NCBI RefSeq assembly: GCF_026094475.1
Contig: NZ_JAPELL010000001.1
Location: 1,264,326 to 1,328,325 of the forward strand
Length of the DNA: 64,000 nucleotides
Direction of reading: 5' to 3'
Source: Homoserinimonas sedimenticola
Lineage (GTDB): Bacteria > Actinomycetota > Actinomycetes > Actinomycetales > Microbacteriaceae
Every line of letters begins with the position of its first letter. The first letter of the stretch is position 1. Shown here in pieces: positions 20,141 through 32,242 of the stretch. The notes beneath the pieces are model-generated. The model did not search any database. It was not told the origin of the DNA and saw only the letters and a list, made by a program, of their open reading frames with translations. The position numbers were made by a program, and so were the translations under genes.

Positions 20141-20854
20141 CTACAGCTCCAGCCGGGAGATTCCGAGGTTGGGAAGACCCACGCGGTTTGTGATCGTGAC
20201 CGGATCGGCCCGCTCTGTAATGTCCGCCTGCACCTTCATGCGCACCTCGACGACCGCGATCTCGCCGAAGAGGGAACTACTCACTCCTCCCGAACCGATC
20301 GAAATCTCCTGCGGTTCGCCCGCAACGATCCGGTAGTAGGTGAACAGGCTCGCCTCACCGCCAGCGGGGACAACGATCTTGCGGGCGATGACGCGGGACG
20401 AATCGGGCGTGCTGTTGAACACCCAGGCGCCGGGCACGGTGGGATGCGGGGTCGAGAGCCAGCGGGTCTCGACGAGATCCCGCGTCGCGGGGTCGATCGC
20501 GAAACGGACACGAAGGGGGCGCGGCGTGGAGGAGCTCGTATCGATGTAGGCGTGAAGCGTCACCGACTCCTTCTTCGCCTCAGCGAAGACCGGCAGGTCA
20601 TTGCCGGAGGCCTGGGGCACGAGGGTGCCGGCGCGGATGATGCGCGTCACCTCGTTCATGCCTACCGCCGCAACATTCGTGCTATCGGTTGCGGCTCGCT
20701 CGCGCATGAAGGCCTGCGACACTGTGACCACGAGAGTGACGGCGAGCGTCGAGACGATGCTGAAGAGGAACATCGCGACGATGAGTTCAGGCAGACTGAA
20801 GCCTGCCTCGCCGGAGCCGCCACGCATGAGGCGCGTCCTGATCCTCGCTAGCAT
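20141..20854 (-). CDS. PilW-like minor pilin (prepilin)
   Basis: The start chosen is the ATG at 20854, which overlaps the previous stop (TGATG); the frame continues upstream but without prepilin character. The 237-residue product has a class-III-like leader, Gly18, then FSLPELIVAMFLFSIVSTLAV with Glu at +5, so PilD should cleave before Phe19. The rest is a soluble beta-rich pilin domain with a C-terminal RVGLPNLGISRLEL. It sits between two other minor pilins, the usual place for a PilW/GspJ-type subunit. Confidence 0.82.
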   Translation of the reverse strand: MLARIRTRLMRGGSGEAGFSLPELIVAMFLFSIVSTLAVTLVVTVSQAFMRERAATDSTNVAAVGMNEVTRIIRAGTLVPQASGNDLPVFAEAKKESVTLHAYIDTSSSTPRPLRVRFAIDPATRDLVETRWLSTPHPTVPGAWVFNSTPDSSRVIARKIVVPAGGEASLFTYYRIVAGEPQEISIGSGGVSSSLFGEIAVVEVRMKVQADITERADPVTITNRVGLPNLGISRLEL

Positions 20855-22251
20855 CACGGCGCCCTCGGGTCGAGCACGATCGTGGTGCCGCTCAGGCTGT
20901 CGCCACCCGTCACCGTGATGCGGCTCGATGTGACGAGCGTCGAGGTCGACCCCGCGCTCGTACCCGTGTAGAGCTGCCACACCCCATAGGGCAGGGCGAT
21001 GGTCGCCGAGTTGGCCGAGTTTGAGAGCGAGTTGAAGCGATAGCTGAGGTACGGCGTGCCGGAGCCGTTGACGGCGCACTCGGCGTCGGGGTTGACCGGT
21101 ACCGCGGTGATGTAGCGATTACGGTCGCCGCTGGACCAGGAACCTCCCCACCAGCTGCCCGAGTATGTCGCGAACCCACTCAGACTCACCCGGCGCACGG
21201 GGATGTCGATTGATTGAGTGCCACCGGGGGCAACCGTCACGACGGGCTGCCGCTCACCGGCAGAGTGGGCGGCATCCTCCGGCCACCACTGTGGGTCGAT
21301 CGCTTCGCACTGGGTGGTGTCGCCAGCGACGACGGCGTAGCCGTCGGGAAACGGGTAGACGGGCATTGTCGAGGCGCCGTTGTTCTCAACCGCCACGACA
21401 CCATAGGTGCTGATCGTCGTCGCGTGCATGTTGGCGGGCAACTCACTCGACGGCACGTCCACGCCGTCCGCCACGAAGTCGACATCGAGGTTACCGGCGA
21501 CGGCAATCGTGAAGCTCGAGGCGACGGAGGCTCCTGCAATGACCGACGCGCTCTTGCTCGGCGTCGTGTCCTGATTGACATCGATGTAGCCCCCGCCCGT
21601 GGAGATTTCGACGTCGTAGGTTCCCGGCGGGATGCGCAGAAGGTAGGCGCAGCCCTGGGAGTCGGTGGTGCCCGTGTAGAGCGTGCCGGAGGGCGAACCG
21701 CTCGCTCGCGCGCTCACCGCGATGCTGCCGATCCCCGCACCGTTGAGGTCGGCGACCGAGACCATGATGGTGCCAAGTGTCGGATCGTTGAGTCGCTCAT
21801 TGGGGTTGAGCAGCGTCGTCGACTCGACGCTTCGGCGATTGTCGCCGCTGCCCCACTCGACCGTGACAGTCACCGACTTGTATTTGAGGGTGCCTCCGCC
21901 GGCACCGCAGGTCTCCAGCTCCCCCTCGGGGTTGGTCACCCAGTCGGCCGTGCGGGTGATCGTGTAGACCTCGCTGTTGAGGCTCACCTCGCGAGCCGGG
22001 TCGCCCACGCCGGGAGCGTCCGTGACGGCGAAGACGTCCTCGACGTCCCGCACGAAGTCGATCTCCTGGGCGGCGAGGTTCGCGGCGACCTGACGGGCGC
22101 GCGAGTCGCGGGTCACCACGAGGACCTGCATCATCGAGTAGATGACGCCGGTCGCAATGAGGCCGAAGATGAACATCGCGACGATGACTTCAATGAGCGA
22201 GAAGCCCTCATCGGCTCGCGCGTCAAGTCTTTGGCGAATCGCCCTAATCAT
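20854..22251 (-). CDS. PilV-like minor pilin with carboxypeptidase-regulatory-like domain
   Basis: The leader ends at Gly16, followed by FSLIEVIVAMFIFGLIATGVI with Glu at +5, a clear prepilin signal. After a pilin core of about 130 residues comes a stretch resembling a beta-sandwich of the carboxypeptidase-regulatory/SpaA type: TGTTDSQGCAYLLRIPPGTY and DVEISTGGG near residues 190-220, and another related stretch beyond. At 465 residues it is two to three times the size of ordinary PilV. An extended beta-domain on a minor pilin suggests an adhesive or tip role. A hairpin separates it from pilA upstream. Confidence 0.75.
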   Translation of the reverse strand: MIRAIRQRLDARADEGFSLIEVIVAMFIFGLIATGVIYSMMQVLVVTRDSRARQVAANLAAQEIDFVRDVEDVFAVTDAPGVGDPAREVSLNSEVYTITRTADWVTNPEGELETCGAGGGTLKYKSVTVTVEWGSGDNRRSVESTTLLNPNERLNDPTLGTIMVSVADLNGAGIGSIAVSARASGSPSGTLYTGTTDSQGCAYLLRIPPGTYDVEISTGGGYIDVNQDTTPSKSASVIAGASVASSFTIAVAGNLDVDFVADGVDVPSSELPANMHATTISTYGVVAVENNGASTMPVYPFPDGYAVVAGDTTQCEAIDPQWWPEDAAHSAGERQPVVTVAPGGTQSIDIPVRRVSLSGFATYSGSWWGGSWSSGDRNRYITAVPVNPDAECAVNGSGTPYLSYRFNSLSNSANSATIALPYGVWQLYTGTSAGSTSTLVTSSRITVTGGDSLSGTTIVLDPRAP

Positions 22252-22295
22252 CCTTCACCCCCCGGTTGCGGATCTCGTGTTGCCCGAAGACACGA

Positions 22296-22327
22296 ATGCG
22301 GGCCGCCGCCGAAGCGACGGCCCGCAT
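22296..22327 (-). terminator. Strong hairpin between pilA and the minor pilin genes
   Basis: A 14-bp stem (ATGCGGGCCGTCGC and GCGGCGGCCCGCAT on the minus strand, TTCG loop) lies 16 nt after the pilA stop. Its one irregular pair is a U-G wobble on the minus strand and a mismatch on the plus strand, so it acts in the pilA direction. No T-run follows, so partial termination or mRNA protection, giving more pilA than downstream product, is more likely than full termination. Confidence 0.65.
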
Positions 22328-22343
22328 CAAGCGCTACCCGAGC

Positions 22344-22772
22344 TTACGGGCTGACGATCACGCCGTCGGTGCTGTTGTAGGTCCAGGTGTCGCCCGTGCG
22401 CTGAGCGTGAACGCCCTGGAGCGCGTAGCCGGAGGCGTCCGGCGTGCCGGTGATCGTAATGGTCACGTCGTCCGTGGGGTTGAAGCCGTAGTCCGTCAGG
22501 TCATCGTCGGTTCCTGCGCCGCCCGACACCTGCATGCTGGCGTAGGAGCCGTTGTGGTCAACTGCGTACTGCTCCGCGGCGATGGCCGCGTTCTTGAGGT
22601 CCGATTCGACCTGCGAAGCCCATGCGCCCTGGCGCTGGTTGAGGAACGCCGGAATGGCGATCGCGGCGAGGACGCCGATGATGAGGATGACGACGAGGAG
22701 CTCGATCAGGGTGAAGCCCTTCTCGCCGTCCTCGCGCTTCTTGGCGATTGCGTTGTTGATCGTGGTGATCAT
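22344..22772 (-). CDS. pilA: Major type IV pilin
   Basis: The structural subunit of the pilus. The 142-residue precursor has a 19-residue charged leader ending in Gly, then FTLIELLVVILIIGVLAAIA with Glu at +5, the classic type IVa signal. It continues with the helix IPAFLNQRQGAWASQVESDL and a small beta domain without cysteines. RBS AGGAAGAG lies just upstream of the ATG. It is preceded by 194 bp without a gene, which should hold its own promoter, and followed by a strong hairpin. Its size suits an abundant small pilin. Confidence 0.95.
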   Translation of the reverse strand: MITTINNAIAKKREDGEKGFTLIELLVVILIIGVLAAIAIPAFLNQRQGAWASQVESDLKNAAIAAEQYAVDHNGSYASMQVSGGAGTDDDLTDYGFNPTDDVTITITGTPDASGYALQGVHAQRTGDTWTYNSTDGVIVSP

Positions 22773-22942
22773 GATGATCTCTTCCTGTCTGTGGATACTG
22801 CGGACAGGTGGCCCCCCAAAAAGTTCAGACCCCCTGTAGAGAATTCTTGCGGATGCCGCACCCCTCCGGAATACCCCCGAACGGGCAAATCCTCAGCAAC
22901 ATGCCCCCAGTTGTAGGGGTGCAAGTTTGGGCACAGGCCCGC

Positions 22943-22957
22943 GCGGCAATTTGCCGC
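22943..22957 (-). repeat. Short palindrome after pilC
   Basis: GCGGCAA-T-TTGCCGC is a 7-bp stem with a single central base, about 10 nt beyond the pilC stop codon. It may be a weak hairpin at the end of pilC or an operator near pilA. The remaining pilC-pilA gap (22773-22942) shows no clear promoter and no cyclic-di-GMP riboswitch consensus. Confidence 0.4.
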
Positions 22958-22966
22958 TCGCAGCAC

Positions 22967-24199
22967 CTACTGAATCTGCTCGAAGATGCTGAAGATCGGC
23001 AGGTACAACGCCACGATCATGCCGCCGACGACCAGGCCGATGATTCCGATCATGAGCGGCTCGATGAGCGCGGTCAGCTGCTCCGCCGTCGCCTCGACCT
23101 CCTGGTCGTAGAAGTCGGCGATCTTGTTGAGCATCGTCTCGAGCGCACCGGAGTCCTCGCCGACAGCGATCATCTGGGTCACCATCGACGGGAACACCGG
23201 CTCGAGGGCGAGCGGCCCGGCGACCGACTTGCCGGAGCGCACCGAATCCGCGACCTTCTTGAGCGCGCCCTCGATCACAGCGTTGCCCGAGGCCTCCCCC
23301 ACGATGTTGAGGGACTGCAGGATCGGCACGCCCGCGCCCATCATCGTTGCGAAGTTGCGGCTGAAGCGCGCGATCGCGACCTTGGCGAAGAGCGGCCCGA
23401 AGACGGGGATCTTGAGTTTCAGCGGGTCGACGACGTTGCGCACCCTCTCGGTGTTCTTGTTGGCGCGCCACCAGAACACGAAGATCACGAGCAGCACAAG
23501 CCCCAGGGGGCCCGCCCACACCATGTTCTTCGAGAGCAGCACGAGGAACTGGGTGGGCAACGGGAGGTCGCCCCCGAGATCGGCGAACATCGTCTCGAAG
23601 ACCGGCACGATGAAGATCAGCATGCCGATGACCGCAACGAAGGCGATGCACAGCACCGCGATGGGGTAGGTCAGCGCCGACTTGATCGTCGCCCGCAGCT
23701 TGACCTCGTTCTCGTAGTTCTCGGCGATCGATACGAGCGTGTCCTCAAGGAAGCCGCCCGCCTCCCCCGCGCGCACCAAATTGATCAGCAGCGGGGGGAA
23801 ATGTTTCGGATGCTTCGCCATTGCCGCCGAGAGCGCGAAACCGGCCTCGACATCCGATTGAACGATCGCCAGCGTGCGCCCGAGTGTCTTGTTCTCCGTC
23901 TGCTCCGACAGGATCGTGAGCGTGCGGATGAGCGAGAGGCCCGAGGAGGTCATGGTCGCCATCTGGCGCGCCATGATTGCCAGATCCTTGAGACCTACGC
24001 CCTTCTCCATCCCCGGGATGGAGAGCTCCTTCTGCAGGCCCGTGCCGCCCGTGGCCTCCTCAATCGAGAGCGGGGTGACGTTCATCGCTCGCAACTTCGA
24101 GGTTACGGCGCCTTCTGACGCACCCTCGAGCCGTCCCTTGACGACCTTGCCCGCAGCATCCCGGCCACGGTACGCGAACTCGCGCGTCGCGGTGGCCAT
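22967..24199 (-). CDS. pilC: Type IV pilus inner-membrane platform protein PilC
   Basis: PilC is the membrane platform on which the PilB and PilT motors act. The 410-residue product begins with a soluble region (REFAYRGRDAAGKVVKGRLE), then two T2SSF domains: the first around LKDLAIMARQMATMTSSGLSL and the second around FSRNFATMMGAGVPILQSLN. Three membrane segments are visible, including YPIAVLCIAFVAVIGMLIFI and the C-terminal PLMIGIIGLVVGGMIVALYL. Length is that of PilC. Its ATG overlaps the pilT stop by one base (TGATG). Confidence 0.95.
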   Translation of the reverse strand: MATATREFAYRGRDAAGKVVKGRLEGASEGAVTSKLRAMNVTPLSIEEATGGTGLQKELSIPGMEKGVGLKDLAIMARQMATMTSSGLSLIRTLTILSEQTENKTLGRTLAIVQSDVEAGFALSAAMAKHPKHFPPLLINLVRAGEAGGFLEDTLVSIAENYENEVKLRATIKSALTYPIAVLCIAFVAVIGMLIFIVPVFETMFADLGGDLPLPTQFLVLLSKNMVWAGPLGLVLLVIFVFWWRANKNTERVRNVVDPLKLKIPVFGPLFAKVAIARFSRNFATMMGAGVPILQSLNIVGEASGNAVIEGALKKVADSVRSGKSVAGPLALEPVFPSMVTQMIAVGEDSGALETMLNKIADFYDQEVEATAEQLTALIEPLMIGIIGLVVGGMIVALYLPIFSIFEQIQ

Positions 24200-26358
24200 C
24201 AGCGCTGACCCGAGTAGGCGTCGCTGAAGTTGAGGCCGTCACTCATGGTCGCCCCGAGGGCACCCGTCGAGTCCACGCGGGTGACGAGGCGCTTGAGCGT
24301 CTCGTAGTCGTGTGCCTTCTCGACCGCCGACTCGAAGGAGATCTGTCCGCTGTTGACGAGGTCGGCGAGGTGCTGGTCCATCGTGTGCATGCCGACCTCG
24401 CGGCCCGCCTGCATGGCCGAGTGCACCTGGTAGGTCTTGCCCTCGCGGATGAGGTTCGCGACCGCGTGGGTCGCCATGAGCACCTCGGTCGCGACGACAC
24501 GGCCCTTGCCGCTCGCCCGCTTGACGAGGGTCTGACAGACGACACCCTGCAGGGTCGCGGCCAGCTGAGCGCGCACCTGGTTCTGCTGGTGCGGCGGGTA
24601 GACGTCAATGATGCGGTCGATCGTCTGCGGCGCATCCTGGGTGTGAAGGGTCGCGAAGACGAGGTGGCCGGTCTCGGCTGCCGTCAGGGCCACCGAGATC
24701 GTCTCGAGGTCACGGAGCTCGCCGACCAGAATGACATCCGGGTCCTGACGCAGCACATGCTTGAGCGCGGCCGCGAAGCTATGGGTGTCGTGACCGACCT
24801 CGCGCTGGTTGACGAGCGACTTCTGGTTGGCGTGGAGGAACTCGATGGGGTCCTCGACCGTCATGATGTGGTCGCTGCGCGTCTTATTGACGAGGTCGAT
24901 GAGCGCGGCGAGCGTCGTCGACTTTCCAGAACCGGTCGGACCCGTCACGAGCACAAGTCCGCGCGCAAGCTTCGCGAAGGAGCCGATCGACTCCGGCACG
25001 CCGAGGGCCGAAAGCGGCTTGATCTCGGTCGGGATGAGACGGAACGCCGCACCCATGTTGTGCCGCTGCTGGTAGAGGTTCACACGGAATCGCGCGTTCT
25101 CCGACAGCGTGTAAGCGAAGTCGAACTCCAGGTGCTCCTCGAAAGCCTCGCGCTGCTTGGGTGTGAGGATGCTCGTCAGCGCCGACGTCACCTTGTCCCG
25201 GCTCCAGACCGGGGCATCCTTGATCGGCTTGAGCGCGCCATCGACACGGATCATGGGCGGGGCGCCCGCTGAGATGTGAAGGTCGGAGCCGCTCGTCAGC
25301 AGCACCTGCTGCAGCGCCGCGTCCAAATCGGGATCGGCGTCGAGCGAGGTGTCGCGCTTCGAACCGAAACCGGCCGGTACGGATGCCGCGGCCTCCGTCT
25401 GCTGCGGTGCGGGTACGGCGGGCGCGGCCTTCGCCTCGGGCAGCTTTGCGTCCGGCTGCTTCGCCTCGGGCTGCTTCGGGGCCTCGGGCTGCGCCACTGG
25501 GGCCTTGGGCGCCGCCGGCACGACGGGGACAGGACCCGGCAGCGTGTGCACGGTCGCCTCCGAGGGGGCGGATGCCGCGGGCGGAGGAGTCGGGGCCGAA
25601 GCGGGCGGGTGCGTGGCGGGTGCCGCGGGCGGAGGCATGGTGGCCGACACCGACGAAGCTGCGGCCGGAGTAGTCGGGACGGCCGACGGTGCGGAGGCTG
25701 CGGGCGACGCGCTTGGCTGCGGGGCGGGTGCGCTCTGCGGGGCGGGTGCACCCTGCGGTGCGGATGCGCTCACCTGAGGCGGGGTCGCCGGGGCGGGCTG
25801 CTGCGCCGCACGCGCCGCCGCGCGCGATCCAGGCGCGGGAGCCGCAGACGGAGCGGGCGCCGCCGCTGAGCTCGCCGGGGCTGAGGGTGCCGATGCGGAG
25901 GGCGCCGCTGCGGCAGACGACACAGAGGCCGTCGCGGCCGGCACTGCGGGCGGCGGAGCGCTAGCGACAGCGCCGGGCACGCTCGCCGCACCCGAGGGTG
26001 CCGCGGTCGCGGGCGACGGCGCGGGCATGCTCGAGAGTGTCGCCGCCGAGGGCGCCGCCATGGCGGATGCTCCCGCCATCGCCGGCTCGGGAGCCGACTG
26101 TGTCACGGGCGCCTGTGTGGGCGCAGGCAGGTTCTGCAGGAAGTCCGCCATCGACTCCGAACCTGCTCCCGCGGGCGCGGAAGCCTGCGCGGGCGGCACG
26201 GACGAGTCGAACTGCGGCACGAGGTTCACCTGCTCCTCAACAGGCTGGTAGCTCGAGGGCAGGTACCCCGGCGGCTCGTACATCGGCTCCTGCTCCGGGG
26301 CCTGCCCGTTCGGTGCCGCATCGATCGACGCCGAAAGGTCGTAGACCGGATCATTCAT
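24199..26358 (-). CDS. pilT: Pilus retraction ATPase PilT with long disordered N-terminal extension
   Basis: PilT powers pilus retraction. The catalytic part, from about residue 336, is complete: Walker A GPTGSGKSTT, the Asp box TVEDPIEF, Walker B DVILVGELRD, the His box FATLHT and the PilT-specific AIRNLIRE-like stretch AVANLIREGKTYQV. The 719-residue product is about twice normal size because residues 1-335 are almost entirely Ala, Pro, Ser and Val with Glu/Gln patches, with no visible domain. The frame and GC-rich codon use continue without a break, so it looks natural. It lies 77 nt after pilB and overlaps pilC. Confidence 0.92.
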   Translation of the reverse strand: MNDPVYDLSASIDAAPNGQAPEQEPMYEPPGYLPSSYQPVEEQVNLVPQFDSSVPPAQASAPAGAGSESMADFLQNLPAPTQAPVTQSAPEPAMAGASAMAAPSAATLSSMPAPSPATAAPSGAASVPGAVASAPPPAVPAATASVSSAAAAPSASAPSAPASSAAAPAPSAAPAPGSRAAARAAQQPAPATPPQVSASAPQGAPAPQSAPAPQPSASPAASAPSAVPTTPAAASSVSATMPPPAAPATHPPASAPTPPPAASAPSEATVHTLPGPVPVVPAAPKAPVAQPEAPKQPEAKQPDAKLPEAKAAPAVPAPQQTEAAASVPAGFGSKRDTSLDADPDLDAALQQVLLTSGSDLHISAGAPPMIRVDGALKPIKDAPVWSRDKVTSALTSILTPKQREAFEEHLEFDFAYTLSENARFRVNLYQQRHNMGAAFRLIPTEIKPLSALGVPESIGSFAKLARGLVLVTGPTGSGKSTTLAALIDLVNKTRSDHIMTVEDPIEFLHANQKSLVNQREVGHDTHSFAAALKHVLRQDPDVILVGELRDLETISVALTAAETGHLVFATLHTQDAPQTIDRIIDVYPPHQQNQVRAQLAATLQGVVCQTLVKRASGKGRVVATEVLMATHAVANLIREGKTYQVHSAMQAGREVGMHTMDQHLADLVNSGQISFESAVEKAHDYETLKRLVTRVDSTGALGATMSDGLNFSDAYSGQR

Positions 26359-26435
26359 GTGCTTCCCCCTTGCTCACTGCCACCGGCGCGTCCGCCGGCC
26401 CTTGTCCCGCCACAGGCTGTCCCCCGCCCATGACG

Positions 26436-28103
26436 TCACACCACCACGCGCAGAATCTCTTCCACCGCGGTGTGGCCCATGAGGGCCTTCGTCCAGCCAT
26501 CCTGCCGCAGCGTCGCCATTCCCTGCGACACCGCGAGCTTCGAGATCTCGATGCTGGATGCTCGTGCCACCGCCAAACGCTCGATCTCCTCCGTCACGAT
26601 CATGACCTCGTGGAGCGCGATGCGACCCCGGTATCCCGTGTTGGAGCAGTGCTGACATCCGACCGGCCTGTAGAGCATCGGCGCGGGCTTGCTCGGGTCG
26701 AGGAAGAAGCCCAGGTTGGCGAGGCCCTCGATCGTGCTCTGGTACTGCTCCTTGCAGCGGTCGCAGAGGCGGCGTGCGAGGCGCTGTGCGACAACCGCCT
26801 CGAGGGCCGAGCCGACGAGGAAGGGCTCGATGTCCATCTCGATGAGACGGGTGATCGCGGCGGGCGCGCTGTTGGTGTGCAGGGTCGAGAGCACGAGGTG
26901 ACCCGTGAGCGACGCCTCGATCGCGATCTGCGCCGTCTCCTTGTCACGGATCTCACCGAGCAGCACGACATCCGGGTCGGAACGCAGGATGGAGCGCAGC
27001 GCCGCGGCGAAGGTCAGGCCCGCCTTGACGTTGACCTGCACCTGGCTGATGCCCTCCATGCGGTACTCGACCGGGTCCTCGACCGTGATGACGTTGACCT
27101 CGGGCTTCGCGACCGCGTGCAGTGTCGTGTAGAGCGTCGTCGACTTACCGGAACCGGTCGGCCCCGTCACAAGGATCATGCCGTTGGGCTTGACGAAGGA
27201 GCGGCGGTACTTGTCAAGGTTCGCGTCGAGCATGTTGAGGTCGCTCAGGCTCAGCGTCGTCCCCGAGTTGTCGAGGATTCGCATGACGACCTTCTCGCCC
27301 CACACCGTCGGCAGGGTCGCGACGCGGAGGTCGATCTGGCGGCCGCCGTGGTTGACCGAGATGCGGCCATCCTGCGGCTTGCGACGCTCCGCGATGTCGA
27401 TGTCGGCCATGATCTTGAGGCGCGAGATGACGCCGTTCTGGATCGCCTTCGGCGCCCTCTGCACCTCGTGCAGCACACCGTCGATGCGGTAGCGCACGCC
27501 CATGTCGTGCTGGCCCGGCTCGATGTGAATATCGGATGCCTTGTCCTGGATTCCCTGGCCGATCAGCAGGTTCACGAAGCGCACGATCGGCGCATCATCC
27601 TGCCCCGGCTCGTTCTCGGCGAGTGCGAGCTCCTGCCCGCTGCTCTCCTCCTCCAGCACCGTCGTGAGCGAGTTGATCTCGCTGTCGGCGCGGTGGTAGC
27701 GGTCGATCGCGGCAATGAGGTCGGCGCGCTCCGCGACGACCAAGTTGACCTGCATGCGCACGGCCGCGCGCACATCGTCGATCGCGAAGACGTTGCCCGG
27801 GTCGACGACCGCGAGAGTCAGTGTGTTGCCGATGTTGGCGATCGGCAACACCTCGTGCCGGCGGCAGATCGCGGCGGGCACCTGCGAGACGGCCATCTTG
27901 TCGACGGGGTACTCGGTCAGCTCGACGAAGGGAAGGCCATGCTGAGCGGCCCGCGCCGAGGCGTAATCCTTCGCTGAAATGGTGCCGTCGGCGACGAGCT
28001 GGCGCACCATCTCGTCATCGCCCTTCCAACCGTCGACGACATTGTCGAGCGCCTCGATCGGCATGACACCACGGATGATGAGAATCTCGGTAAGAGATGA
28101 CAT
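26436..28103 (-). CDS. pilB: Pilus extension ATPase PilB
   Basis: PilB powers pilus assembly. The 555-residue product has an N-terminal MshEN/GspE-type domain (residues about 1-150), the arginine-rich linker region, then a motor domain: Walker A GPTGSGKSTTLYTTL, Asp box VEDPVEYRMEG, Walker B VVLLGEIRDKETA, His box LSTLHTNSA. The tetracysteine zinc site CDRC...CQHC is present near residues 455-490, typical of assembly and not retraction ATPases. It is the first gene of the pilus operon, 243 nt from the rpoC stop. Confidence 0.95.
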   Translation of the reverse strand: MSSLTEILIIRGVMPIEALDNVVDGWKGDDEMVRQLVADGTISAKDYASARAAQHGLPFVELTEYPVDKMAVSQVPAAICRRHEVLPIANIGNTLTLAVVDPGNVFAIDDVRAAVRMQVNLVVAERADLIAAIDRYHRADSEINSLTTVLEEESSGQELALAENEPGQDDAPIVRFVNLLIGQGIQDKASDIHIEPGQHDMGVRYRIDGVLHEVQRAPKAIQNGVISRLKIMADIDIAERRKPQDGRISVNHGGRQIDLRVATLPTVWGEKVVMRILDNSGTTLSLSDLNMLDANLDKYRRSFVKPNGMILVTGPTGSGKSTTLYTTLHAVAKPEVNVITVEDPVEYRMEGISQVQVNVKAGLTFAAALRSILRSDPDVVLLGEIRDKETAQIAIEASLTGHLVLSTLHTNSAPAAITRLIEMDIEPFLVGSALEAVVAQRLARRLCDRCKEQYQSTIEGLANLGFFLDPSKPAPMLYRPVGCQHCSNTGYRGRIALHEVMIVTEEIERLAVARASSIEISKLAVSQGMATLRQDGWTKALMGHTAVEEILRVVV

Positions 28104-28301
28104 AGAGCTGGACCCCCCTGCTTGCTACCGCCCCCGGTAAAGCTCCGCCCGTGCCGGAAGGCACGATCGGTCTTGTCAAATTACCCTACGGATGCCCGGA
28201 TCGCCATACCCGCATTCGGGCCCCAATGGGGGACAACACGCCGCTGATTACGCAGCCACCACATCTAGTGGTCGGATGCCGCATCCGCCCCCAGACACGA
28301 C
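28104..28301 (-). promoter_or_regulatory. Upstream region of the pilus operon
   Basis: The gap between rpoC and pilB must hold the pilus promoter. On the minus strand TAGGGT (28183-28188) is a possible -10 box without a good -35. A TTGACA (28174-28179) has no matching -10. A small hairpin CGTGCC-GGAA-GGCACG lies at 28150-28165, and a 13-bp palindrome GGATGC-C-GCATCC at 28274-28286. None can be assigned with confidence. Confidence 0.35.
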
Positions 28302-28335
28302 GAAGGGCCCGCCACCGTGAGGTGACGGGCCCTTC
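28302..28335 (-). terminator. Terminator after rpoC
   Basis: A 15-bp stem (GAAGGGCCCGTCACC and GGTGGCGGGCCCTTC, loop TCAC on the minus strand) lies 11 nt after the rpoC stop. Its one irregular pair is a U-G wobble in the minus-strand RNA, which fits the rpoC direction. Only a mixed T/C/G tail follows. Confidence 0.85.
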
Positions 28336-28346
28336 GGCTGAGCAAC

Positions 28347-32198
<3,852 letters not shown>

Positions 32199-32242
32199 TT
32201 TCTCTCCTTGGAAATGAAAACTGTGTGTCGTCTGGCCTGGGA

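Noticed and set aside
22773-22966. Cyclic-di-GMP riboswitch before pilA
   Set aside because: Such riboswitches occur upstream of pilins, but I see neither the GEMM core nor a stem-loop set; only a short palindrome is present.
28174-28179. TTGACA upstream of pilB as promoter
   Set aside because: The bases at the expected -10 position form part of a small hairpin and do not resemble TAnnnT.
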